From contig CAMOZG010000002.1 in assembly GCA_946630825.1 (NCBI GenBank), positions 1 through 36,929 on the forward strand: DNA of 36,929 nucleotides, in the 5' to 3' direction. Below, one piece after another: positions 26,586 to 34,690 of this stretch. Source of the stretch: an uncultured Lachnospiraceae bacterium. GTDB lineage: Bacteria; Bacillota; Clostridia; Lachnospirales; Lachnospiraceae. The first letter of the stretch is position 1. Every line of letters begins with the position of its first letter. The position numbers were made by a program, and so were the translations under genes. The notes below the pieces were generated by a model. It was not told the origin of the DNA, searched no databases, and saw nothing but the letters and a program-made list of their open reading frames with translations.

Positions 26586-28565
26586 TCAGTTTGCCATGCA
26601 CTCATTGACCCAGGTAATAAAGTTGCTGTCGGAATCGCCGTTACGCTCAGCCTGGGTGTGGCCTGCTCCCCAGATAGTTTCAAAATCCACCTTGGATCCA
26701 TAGGAAGCCAGCGCCAGTGCCAGATCTACCTCGGTACATACTGCGGTATCCCCCTGGGACAGACCGGTGCGGATACGGAAGTAGGGAGCCACCACTGAGT
26801 AGTTGGAGCTTTCCTCACTTACATCCTTGCCGCCCCCATAGTATTCGCAGAGATAGTACATGGGATTGTACATATTGACTCTTGCCGCCATCCCCACAGA
26901 AAGGGAATCCGTCTTTTTCAGATCCTCGGTAAAGTCTGCCTCATAATCTGTTCCTGCCAAAAGCTTTGCCTCTATTTCGTCAAAGTGGAGGCCGTTTCCG
27001 TCCCCTATGCCAAAGAGGGTGTTTTCCCCCTGGGAACGGTCTAATGCGTCAAATGCTCCCACATCCTTTGAAGGGGACTTCATGTATTTTGCAAAGTCGT
27101 CAATGCTGGTTACGGTAACCTCCCCTGTGGACTCATCATAGCTTACCCACTGGCTTTCTGCATTTAAGGCAGCTATGTAGTCTGCCGGTGTATCGTAGGT
27201 ATCGGTAAGAGTCAATCCACCTGAGGATGAATTTCTGTTGATGTCGTCAATGGCGGTATAGTCGGTATCCTCGTCGTAGTCACCTCCGGGGCCGCCTCCC
27301 ATACCCATTGCCTTGTCAGTTTCTCCGGTACCCTTTGATGTGTCAAGCACATCACCTTCACTTACATCAGTACCCTTGCTGTTGTCGATAAAATCAAGAC
27401 CTTCTTCGGGAGCATCTCCCTCTTCCGTATCCTCACCGCCAAAGTCACCGGGAGGCTGTACACCCTCGGGAGCTTCTCCGTCAAAGTCACCATCAGGTTT
27501 CTGACCGCCACCGCCATGACCCATTCCGCCTGAGGATGCCTGGCTTCCGTCATAGGGCCACTGGGTATCTGTTATAAAATGTTCTAATGAAGTCTCGATC
27601 ACATCAAGTATATAATCGTTATAGCTTCCAGACTTATATATACCCTCTGAGGACTCGGAAAGTGTCAGCACATTGCCATCAGCATCCGTAAGCTTTAACT
27701 CATTTATGTACTTTGCAAACTCCTCTGAAAGTCCGTCAGAAAGCTTTTGACTTTCCTCATCCAGATCAGATCTGGCGCTTCCCATATTCCACTCATAGGC
27801 TGCATCTGCCACATCCAGATTTGTTATGGGACACCAGCACATGGAACCGTAAACCGCATCACTGATGCCATTTGAAGCCTGATGTACTCCCTTGACTGCC
27901 CCTATTGCAGAAAGATAGGTGTCATAATCCACTGCATCACCTGTGGAGCCCAAAAGAGCGCTTTGTGCACCGCCGCCGCTCATGCCGAAGGAGAAAAGCT
28001 TCTCTCCGTCACCGGGAAGTATGTCGTCATTGTATCTGAAATACCTGATGGCAGCCTTAAGATCTGTCACACCGCAAGGCGCACCGTGGTCCCTGCCCCT
28101 GCAGCCTGCATAGACATATATAAATCCTGCCTCCATATATGAAGAAACATCCGTATAGCCATCAGGGGGATCCATGGCGGAGTAGCCCGGAGTATTCACC
28201 GGCATCACTGCAGGAGCCGTAAGGGCCGTGTAATCTCCCACCTTTCCCTCTTCATTGATCTGGCAGGTGTAGGTGTCGTCACTGTTTTTTTCTGCGGTAA
28301 AATATGCCCCCGGCACATATATGCCCATGGTCTCATAGCTTTCGTCCGCAGGAGTCTCACAGTAGGATATCCCTGTCTGATAATAGGTGTCCGCATCCTC
28401 CTCATAAAGCCATTTGCTCATGTCTATGGCAGGCAGGCCCGTAATGGTCTCTTCTGTCTCTGCCTCTTCAGTTTCAACCGTTTCACTCTCCTCCTTTTTG
28501 GCGCATCCCGCCATCAGAGAGAAAACCAGGGCAGTGCAAAGCAATGCTGATATAAGTCTCTTCAT
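26586..28565 (-). CDS. tannase-like alpha/beta-hydrolase lipoprotein
   Basis: This 659-residue predicted lipoprotein has lipobox LMAGC with Cys21. The hydrolase core resembles bacterial subtype tannases and related aromatic-ester hydrolases: YAGCRGRDHG near 152-161, the nucleophile elbow GMSGGG with Ser196, a conserved AFDALDRSQGENTLFG segment near 504-519, VVAPYFRIRTG followed by Asp606, and GAGHTQ with His636, giving a plausible Ser-Asp-His triad. Between about 341 and 440 lies a Gly/Asp/Glu/Pro-rich low-complexity insert in the lid region. AAAGGAG precedes the ATG at 28565; the frame to 28595 is not used. It probably removes galloyl, feruloyl or similar esters from plant material outside the cell, with the SGNH esterase next door as a possible partner. 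The exact substrate is inferred. Confidence 0.75.
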   Translation of the reverse strand: MKRLISALLCTALVFSLMAGCAKKEESETVETEEAETEETITGLPAIDMSKWLYEEDADTYYQTGISYCETPADESYETMGIYVPGAYFTAEKNSDDTYTCQINEEGKVGDYTALTAPAVMPVNTPGYSAMDPPDGYTDVSSYMEAGFIYVYAGCRGRDHGAPCGVTDLKAAIRYFRYNDDILPGDGEKLFSFGMSGGGAQSALLGSTGDAVDYDTYLSAIGAVKGVHQASNGISDAVYGSMCWCPITNLDVADAAYEWNMGSARSDLDEESQKLSDGLSEEFAKYINELKLTDADGNVLTLSESSEGIYKSGSYNDYILDVIETSLEHFITDTQWPYDGSQASSGGMGHGGGGQKPDGDFDGEAPEGVQPPGDFGGEDTEEGDAPEEGLDFIDNSKGTDVSEGDVLDTSKGTGETDKAMGMGGGPGGDYDEDTDYTAIDDINRNSSSGGLTLTDTYDTPADYIAALNAESQWVSYDESTGEVTVTSIDDFAKYMKSPSKDVGAFDALDRSQGENTLFGIGDGNGLHFDEIEAKLLAGTDYEADFTEDLKKTDSLSVGMAARVNMYNPMYYLCEYYGGGKDVSEESSNYSVVAPYFRIRTGLSQGDTAVCTEVDLALALASYGSKVDFETIWGAGHTQAERNGDSDSNFITWVNECMAN

Positions 28566-28610
28566 ACAAAGCTCCTTTCCATATCGTATCCCCAAATAGC
28601 CTTTAACAGG

Positions 28611-30509
28611 CTACTCCCCGCTATAGATCAGGCTCTCATCATATACCGATTTGATCCTGTCATATACTCTTTCGTAATTTTTCCTGCGTCCGTTGGACAA
28701 AAGATAGGACAGATCCGCTAAAAACTCCCCGTCCTTAAAAAGCTCCGTCAGATACGGGGCATATCGTGTGCCCGCTCCCTCGTTAAGCTCCCTGGCAAAT
28801 TCAAACATGGTCTTGCCCCGGCTGTATGATCGACCCACAGTATCTGTGGCAGCATCCAGGCAATCGGCACAGGTCACAATATCTATCAACACCCTCTCCG
28901 GTACGGAGGTGTTGTCAAAATCCTCAGGGTAGCCCTTTGTGCCGTCATACCATCTGTGATGTCCCCTTGCCACATTGGCATAGAGGGCTGTGGACTTGTA
29001 GTCCTTCATGATGTCCGCTCCCACCCCGGGATGCTTTTTAATGAGATCAAATTCACTGTCCAAAAGCCTGCGGCCATAGACCATGATGGTATCGGTAATG
29101 AGTATCTTTCCGAAGTCATGACATCTGGCAGCGTGGAAAGCATAGCTTAATACCTCATCCCTGTCATCAGTACCCAAAAGCTTAAAGATATTATTAAAAA
29201 GTTCCGGCTTAAGTCTCATGAGATGTCTGGTAATACATCTGGTAAGCTGTGCCACCATGGTGCTGTGAACATAGGTAGGGGGATGAAGTGCAGCAATACA
29301 GCTTAAGCAAAAATCCTCAAAGGTCATTACACCCGGGATCTCAATAAAATTGCTCATAAGCATGGACAAAAATTCCAGCATAAAGCTCATGGAATCCCTG
29401 CCGGACATATTAAAGGCATAGCTTAGGGCATTGGAATAAAACTTTGCCAGAGTATGCTTTTCGTACTCCGTCACATGGTCTGGATCCAAGGTCAGGATAT
29501 ACTCCGTAGGAAGCATGAGATTCATTGTCATCCCGTAAAGACCGTAATCCGAAGGATCCCTCATGTCATAGAGGGCTCGCATGTTTTTGTGATAGGTGTC
29601 AATATCCATTCGCCCGCTTTCAAACCTGGCGCGGAGCCGGTGAAGTTTCAGCTCATTTTCCTCCATAAGCTGGCTGTAAAACTCAGGCTCGTCATGCCAG
29701 AGCCGGTCCATCTCATCCACCCTGTCTGCCACCTTGGAAACCACCTCAGGGGGCATACCCCTCCTGTTGTGGTAGTCCAAAAGCATGGAAATATAGTTAA
29801 GGGACCTGAACTTATGATTTCGCCAGTTGTAGTCGGGAAGTCTTTTGACATACTCGGGATCGTCCGCCAAAGAAAGTGCCTTGACCAGCATTTCGTAATT
29901 GCGTCTTGATTCATCCTCTGAAAGCCTCTGACCCTCATAAAGGGACCACATATATCTGGAGTTTATAAGCACAAGCTCCCTGCTTTCGTCATCAGGCAAG
30001 GCGGCAAAGGCCTCAGGATCCAAAAGATCCACTATCTGGGCTGCTGCGTTAAAGCCCCTTTTCCTGTAGGCATCTGCGATCTCCGGGAAAGAAATAAGCC
30101 GCTGGGTAATATTCATCATGGTATAGCATGACACTATCTCCCTGTCTATGCCCAAGACCACCTCTCCTGCATCCTCATCATCCCTGGCGGTGTCCAAAAG
30201 CTTTCTGGAAAGCATATCATGTATGGCAGGATCCAGATTATCCAGATTGTAGGCATCCAAAAGCTCATCACAAAACTCCCCCAGGTCATTAAGCTGTTCC
30301 TGGGAAATATGTACCCCATCCTCTAAATAGGGAAAAAGCTCCTCCTGTAGGATCTGTCGGTTTTCATTTGCCAGTTTGCCAATGGAAATGAAATTATGAC
30401 GAAGCCTCATGCTGTAATCTGCAGCATTTTTCATATTAACGACCTCGGGTGTGGAAAGTTCCCGGATCTTAGCCGTATTTTCTACATATTTTTTCAATCT
30501 GTCATTCAT
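28611..30509 (-). CDS. HD-GYP-like protein with long helical N-terminal region (paralogue A)
   Basis: The C-terminal third of this 632-residue soluble protein is HD-GYP-like: His415 (YVHS), HD at 464-465 (CHDFGK), His493 (KKHPG), HH at 517-518, Asp522-Gly523, GYP at 526-528 and Asp549 (ADCLDAATD). The loop reads HHRWYDGTKGYP, one residue longer than the usual HHERWDGSGYP. HD-GYP enzymes hydrolyse c-di-GMP or related cyclic dinucleotides. The N-terminal 400 residues are helical and match no family I recognise, but they are shared with the divergent paralogue at 30600-32501. The ATG at 30509 has no ribosome binding site; the ATG at 30434 has GAGG upstream, but similarity to the paralogue before residue 26 favours 30509. 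Cytoplasmic; ligand and true substrate unknown. Confidence 0.8.
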   Translation of the reverse strand: MNDRLKKYVENTAKIRELSTPEVVNMKNAADYSMRLRHNFISIGKLANENRQILQEELFPYLEDGVHISQEQLNDLGEFCDELLDAYNLDNLDPAIHDMLSRKLLDTARDDEDAGEVVLGIDREIVSCYTMMNITQRLISFPEIADAYRKRGFNAAAQIVDLLDPEAFAALPDDESRELVLINSRYMWSLYEGQRLSEDESRRNYEMLVKALSLADDPEYVKRLPDYNWRNHKFRSLNYISMLLDYHNRRGMPPEVVSKVADRVDEMDRLWHDEPEFYSQLMEENELKLHRLRARFESGRMDIDTYHKNMRALYDMRDPSDYGLYGMTMNLMLPTEYILTLDPDHVTEYEKHTLAKFYSNALSYAFNMSGRDSMSFMLEFLSMLMSNFIEIPGVMTFEDFCLSCIAALHPPTYVHSTMVAQLTRCITRHLMRLKPELFNNIFKLLGTDDRDEVLSYAFHAARCHDFGKILITDTIMVYGRRLLDSEFDLIKKHPGVGADIMKDYKSTALYANVARGHHRWYDGTKGYPEDFDNTSVPERVLIDIVTCADCLDAATDTVGRSYSRGKTMFEFARELNEGAGTRYAPYLTELFKDGEFLADLSYLLSNGRRKNYERVYDRIKSVYDESLIYSGE

Positions 30510-30515
30510 AGGGAT

Positions 30516-30544
30516 ATTTTATAATAATCCTCTTTTTTGGTCAA
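30516..30544 (-). promoter_or_regulatory. promoter of HD-GYP-like paralogue A
   Basis: The minus strand has TTGACC (30544-30539), a 17-base spacer and TAAAAT (30521-30516). The expected start falls at or beside the ATG at 30509, so the message would have almost no leader. Confidence 0.65.
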
Positions 30545-30556
30545 ACAGATTTGACC
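30539..30556. promoter_or_regulatory. shared palindromic operator spanning both divergent -35 boxes
   Basis: GGTCAAACAGATTTGACC is a perfect 7-4-7 inverted repeat. Its left arm is the -35 box of the minus-strand promoter and its right arm that of the plus-strand promoter, so any dimer bound here would cover both promoters at once. Its centre, CAGA, is also the centre of the palindrome at 21449-21464. Confidence 0.6.
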
Positions 30557-30579
30557 TAAAATGTCTTATAAATTATAAT
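30551..30579 (+). promoter_or_regulatory. promoter of HD-GYP-like paralogue B
   Basis: TTGACC (30551-30556), a 17-base spacer and a perfect TATAAT (30574-30579) lie just upstream of the plus-strand gene. The predicted start near 30586 leaves a leader of about 14 bases that is essentially only the ribosome binding site AAAGGAG (30586-30592). Confidence 0.75.
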
Positions 30580-30599
30580 CACTTTAAAGGAGATAGTAT

Positions 30600-32501
30600 A
30601 TGGCAGCTCAAAGTGTATTAAAAACAGAATTGGATGCTTTTGTCCAGAGGACCCTTCTCATCAGAAAGCTTTCATCACCGGACATAAATCTTGCAGAGAC
30701 CGCTGATGAATACAGTGCTTTGCTTAAAGAGAATTTCAGTGATATAGGTGAGTTGGCTACCAAAAACCGGGATATGCTAAAAAAGTATGTGTACCCCATT
30801 ATCGAGTCTGATGAGCTTTTGGATGATGCTGTGGTCTCGGATCTGACGGAGTTTCTCCACTTTCTTTTAAACCCCTGGCCCGAAGAGGAACTGGATCTTA
30901 CCCTGCTTTATGTGATCTCCTCACGTCTTTTGGATGACGCCGTAAAAAAAGCTGACGACGAGCTTATCATAGAGCATGCCAGCAATCACATCTACGCCTG
31001 CTATAACAATATGGACCGGGTCAACCGCATCAGGATCTCAAAGGAGCTTCCGGAAAAATATCTGCGGGACGGGCTTAGAGCCTGGGGACTCATGGAAAAA
31101 TATCTTGACCATGACAAATACCTTACCTTAAGTGTGGATGCCAGATCCACCCTGCTGTCCCAGTCCAGATTCTATGCTGCTTTATATGATACCTATTACA
31201 CCACTGATGAAGCCACCAATGATCTGCGGATCAATGCACTGGTCACATCCATTGACTACGCTGATGATGCTTTTTACGTGGACAATACTCCCGGCTTTGA
31301 CTGGCAAAAACACGTCATCCGGTGTATGGAGCATATGGGACAGCTTACCGAAAACGGCAATCAGTGGCATCTTACCCCTCTTCAGTGTAACGAGGTGGCT
31401 GAGTATGTAGATCGGCTTAAGGAGCTTTGGAACAGTGATCCCGAGACCTGCGACAAGCTTTTGCCTGTTGTACATCTGGATCTTATCGTTTTGAGAAACT
31501 CCTACTACTCCGGCAGGATAGATCTGTCAGAGTACAGAGAGAGACTTCTTCTCATGTACGAGAAGTACTCCAATAAAAAATACGATATGTACTCCGTCAT
31601 TGCCAATATTTTCATTCCCACCGAATACATGGCTACGATCAATGCCGACACCATAAACGAGGACGCCTATGACACCCTGCGGTGGCTGTACCGGCAGATC
31701 TCCGAGTACATTCTCCACAGCAAAAATTCCGAGTCGTTTTCATTTTTGCTGGAGTATCTCTCCTCATTTTTAGAGCGGTTTGTTGCCATTCCCGGAGAGA
31801 TAAATTTTGAAAAAATGGGACTTAACTGCATGGCAGCACTCCACCCTCCCACCTACGTACACAGCCTTCAGGTGGCAGGGATATCACGTTGTCTCTGCGA
31901 GCATCTTTTGATGGAAGATCCTGACGCCTTTGTAGGGGTAATGGGATATAAGGATGTAGATGAGGTCATCAGTCATAAGAGCGATATCCTCTTTCGTGTG
32001 TATCACGCAGCCATGTGCCATGATTTCGGCAAGATCTGTATGACCGATACAATTTTCATCTACTGGCGCAATATTTCTGATGAGGACTATGAGATAATCA
32101 TGGAGCATCCCCAAAATGCCGTCCACCATTTGGACCGTTACCGCGCACTTGCCAAGTATCACGACATAGTGGTGGGACACCACTGCTGGTATGACGGATC
32201 CCGTGGATATCCCAAGGGCTTTGATATTGTAAACTCCCCCGACAGGCTGCTTATATCCATAGTGACATTGGCAGACTGCATTGATGCTGCCACCGACAGC
32301 ATTGGCAGATCCTATAAGGATAATTCTGTCACTGTCAAAAACCTTATGCAGGAATTTCGTGATGGTGCCGGCAGCCGCTACTGCCCCGAGGTGGTAGCCC
32401 TCTTTGACAAAAAAGAAGTGCAGAATGATATAGATTTTCTTTTGCACCAGGGCCGTGAAGATAATTACAAAAATGCCTATATGCTTTTAAGTAAGATATA
32501 G
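30600..32501 (+). CDS. HD-GYP-like protein with long helical N-terminal region (paralogue B)
   Basis: This is the only plus-strand gene in the window. It encodes 633 residues and aligns with paralogue A over its whole length, for example IRKLSSPDI against IRELSTPEV near the N-terminus and AALHPPTYVHS in both. The C-terminal HD-GYP-like part has His421, HD at 474-475 (CHDFGK), His503, HH at 527-528, Asp532-Gly533, GYP at 536-538 and Asp559 (ADCIDAATD), with the same extra residue in HHCWYDGSRGYP. All metal-binding residues seem intact, so hydrolysis of a cyclic dinucleotide is plausible. No membrane segment is seen. AAAGGAG precedes the ATG at 30600. It converges with the DUF2974 gene, leaving 10 bases between stop codons and no clear terminator. 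Confidence 0.85.
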   Translation: MAAQSVLKTELDAFVQRTLLIRKLSSPDINLAETADEYSALLKENFSDIGELATKNRDMLKKYVYPIIESDELLDDAVVSDLTEFLHFLLNPWPEEELDLTLLYVISSRLLDDAVKKADDELIIEHASNHIYACYNNMDRVNRIRISKELPEKYLRDGLRAWGLMEKYLDHDKYLTLSVDARSTLLSQSRFYAALYDTYYTTDEATNDLRINALVTSIDYADDAFYVDNTPGFDWQKHVIRCMEHMGQLTENGNQWHLTPLQCNEVAEYVDRLKELWNSDPETCDKLLPVVHLDLIVLRNSYYSGRIDLSEYRERLLLMYEKYSNKKYDMYSVIANIFIPTEYMATINADTINEDAYDTLRWLYRQISEYILHSKNSESFSFLLEYLSSFLERFVAIPGEINFEKMGLNCMAALHPPTYVHSLQVAGISRCLCEHLLMEDPDAFVGVMGYKDVDEVISHKSDILFRVYHAAMCHDFGKICMTDTIFIYWRNISDEDYEIIMEHPQNAVHHLDRYRALAKYHDIVVGHHCWYDGSRGYPKGFDIVNSPDRLLISIVTLADCIDAATDSIGRSYKDNSVTVKNLMQEFRDGAGSRYCPEVVALFDKKEVQNDIDFLLHQGREDNYKNAYMLLSKI

Positions 32502-32511
32502 ATCGTGTTTA

Positions 32512-33675
32512 TCAGGTCTCAATCTTAACAGAAATAAAGTTTGGAAGTTCAAGCTCCTTGAACTTCTTTTTTGCTATATTTAATATGTGCTCGTAGGACT
32601 TTTTCTCCACGCTCTCCGAAAGCCGTCCAAAGACACTCCACAAAAGCTCCTGGTCCTCCTTGTCAAGCTCCTTGATGCTTCTTAAAATATCAGTGATCTT
32701 TTTAATACCCCCGGCTACGAAATCGTCTGTGGTATTGACTCCGCCTGCCATCAGAAGATCAAAGAGTATGTCCACAAATTTCTCACGCTTTTCGTCAGAT
32801 ATTCCCAAAAGCCAATCGTGCATTGCCTTATCCACCACCTCTGACTCCGCGGACTTATTGGTGTATTCAAATTTATTTCCCAACACCTGCCAGGTGGTGG
32901 CATCATGCTGTTCTATGCCCTTTTTGGAGCTTTTAACATACATGTTCTTAAGCTTGTTGGACTGGATGACGCTTACAAGGGTCTGCTCGGGAGCAATGGA
33001 GATTATCCTGGGGAGGATATTGTTATACCCCGGTGCATTTATCACCTCATCCCTGAATCCCGGACCGTCATTGGAGTACACGTTTATGATCCTATCCTGA
33101 ATTGATTTCAGACAAAATGAAGCGGCAAAAACCGCAAAATTGCCGCCCTTGGAATGTCCTCCTACTCGGAGGGGCTTGCGGCATCTTTTAAACTTGTCGT
33201 TAAGATACATGACGGCAGCCTTTTGTCCCGGAGTCTCATAAAGGTAGGACATGTTAAAATCCTCCTTCCAGCCTATCATGGAGCTGTCAGTCCCCCTGTA
33301 TGCCACATAGTAGGTATTGTCGGGAAGCAGAAATGTCACTGCCGAAAACTGGATCTGGGTGTCGTTATCTATCTCGTTTACATAGGCGCAGAGCTTAAGC
33401 TTTTTAAACCGATTGCTTTCCACCATGGGCTTCATAAGAAAAGGAGCCACCTTTACGGACATGACTGTATCCATGATCTCCTCTTCGGTATGCATTTCAA
33501 AAAACTTAGCGCATACGTCCTTAAGGGGTATGGGCTCATTTTTATCCGAAGAGACGATACCGCCGAAATCCGTATATGCCAGCTCCGCAAGTATCAGATT
33601 ATCAACCTCGTTAAAGGGATCCACATCAAAGGTCAGATCCCCTCTCCATTTTATATAATCATAAATATTTGCCAT
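32512..33675 (-). CDS. DUF2974 (Mbeg1-like) lipase-like protein
   Basis: The protein is 387 residues and starts MANIYDYIKWRGDLTFDVDP, the typical opening of the DUF2974 family. It has an alpha/beta-hydrolase pattern: YVAYRGTDSS, a nucleophile elbow VGGHSKGG with Ser175, SNDGPGF near 201-207 with a candidate acid, and His257 in EQHDATTWQV. There is no signal peptide, so it should act in the cytoplasm. The family is widespread in Firmicutes and looks lipase-like, but no substrate is established. It begins nine bases after the DUF308-like gene and is probably co-transcribed with it. Confidence 0.85.
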   Translation of the reverse strand: MANIYDYIKWRGDLTFDVDPFNEVDNLILAELAYTDFGGIVSSDKNEPIPLKDVCAKFFEMHTEEEIMDTVMSVKVAPFLMKPMVESNRFKKLKLCAYVNEIDNDTQIQFSAVTFLLPDNTYYVAYRGTDSSMIGWKEDFNMSYLYETPGQKAAVMYLNDKFKRCRKPLRVGGHSKGGNFAVFAASFCLKSIQDRIINVYSNDGPGFRDEVINAPGYNNILPRIISIAPEQTLVSVIQSNKLKNMYVKSSKKGIEQHDATTWQVLGNKFEYTNKSAESEVVDKAMHDWLLGISDEKREKFVDILFDLLMAGGVNTTDDFVAGGIKKITDILRSIKELDKEDQELLWSVFGRLSESVEKKSYEHILNIAKKKFKELELPNFISVKIET

Positions 33676-33684
33676 ATCCCCGTG

Positions 33685-34587
33685 CTATTCCTCTTCAAAA
33701 ACCGTCTCGTCCGGCTCCTGGTTCTTTTTCTTTGCTCTAAGGGCGGTAAGCCTTTCCTTAAAGGAGAGCTTTTTCTCCTTTTCCTGCTCTACTATGCCCT
33801 CTTCCTCAAAGATATCATCCTCTGTATCCTGCCCATCCCCGGTCTCCGGGGCAGCCTTATCGGGATTTTCATCCTCACTTTTCTTGTCCTCTATCCGGTC
33901 GTGATCCGGCACATCAATAACGTGCTCCTCAGGCTTTTTGCCAATGCCCTGGGTGGAGTTATTGTATGCAAAGAAGTCCTCATCCAAATATCTCTTTTTT
34001 TGAACCATGATGTCATGCTCAAAATGTCTGATCCTGATACCTACGCAAAGCAGGGACAAAAGTCCCAAAAGTCCGGAGCCTGCCAGCAGGTAGTAGGTCA
34101 GAAGTCCGGTGGAAAACATGCCGTTATAGTCCAAAAGTATGGCTGCAGAAAACAAAACCAGAGCTGCCGAAAGGATCAGAGTCACCACCCAGCCTGCGGA
34201 CTTAAGCGCCTTAAGGGCAAAGGTATGCTGAAGCAGGGTCACTCCCAAAACCAGCACCAATGCACCGAATATCATATATATAAATGCTGCCGCCGCCTCG
34301 GCTCTTACAATAAGCACACAGCCTGCTATCAAAAGTATGACTCCCGCCGAGAAATCAAAGTTTGCTATGTTGCGGTACTCCTCCCTGATAAAGTACCTGA
34401 CTATCTCCCAGGCACCTGCCACCAGAAGGAAGCCTCCCATGACATAGACAAAATTCATAATGTGCACCTGGGGGAAAAATATCATGATGCCGCCAATGAC
34501 CAGAAACAAAACAGAGATCATTACGACAGCCATCATACCCGTGAAATTGGAATTTTCCCTGGCTGTATTGCTTTCGTTTTTTTTCAT
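33685..34587 (-). CDS. DUF308/HdeD-like membrane protein with acidic tail
   Basis: This 300-residue protein has about six membrane helices (about 17-38, 42-62, 79-97, 100-119, 131-153, 159-183), with the alternating small-residue pattern of the DUF308 (HdeD-like) family. A cytoplasmic tail of about 110 residues follows, first highly acidic (EDKKSEDENPD and EDDIFEEE) and then basic (KERLTALRAKKKN). The start at 34587 is chosen because GAGGG lies upstream; a GTG at 34599 falls within that site. E. coli HdeD is linked to acid stress, but no such role can be assumed here. The 103-base gap to the ParC-like gene shows no convincing promoter or terminator. Confidence 0.75.
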   Translation of the reverse strand: MKKNESNTARENSNFTGMMAVVMISVLFLVIGGIMIFFPQVHIMNFVYVMGGFLLVAGAWEIVRYFIREEYRNIANFDFSAGVILLIAGCVLIVRAEAAAAFIYMIFGALVLVLGVTLLQHTFALKALKSAGWVVTLILSAALVLFSAAILLDYNGMFSTGLLTYYLLAGSGLLGLLSLLCVGIRIRHFEHDIMVQKKRYLDEDFFAYNNSTQGIGKKPEEHVIDVPDHDRIEDKKSEDENPDKAAPETGDGQDTEDDIFEEEGIVEQEKEKKLSFKERLTALRAKKKNQEPDETVFEEE

Positions 34588-34690
34588 TTCATCCCTCACG
34601 ATTCCTGTGCATCCGTGTGTACTTTAATTTACATCATCCATTGTACTACAACACCGGGGATATTACCATCAAAAATAGAGATTCCCCATT

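Noticed and set aside
34595-34690. Possible promoter or terminator between the ParC-like and DUF308-like genes
   Set aside because: TACAAT is present but no -35 box lies at proper distance, and the GGGGA/TCCCC pairing is not followed by T residues.
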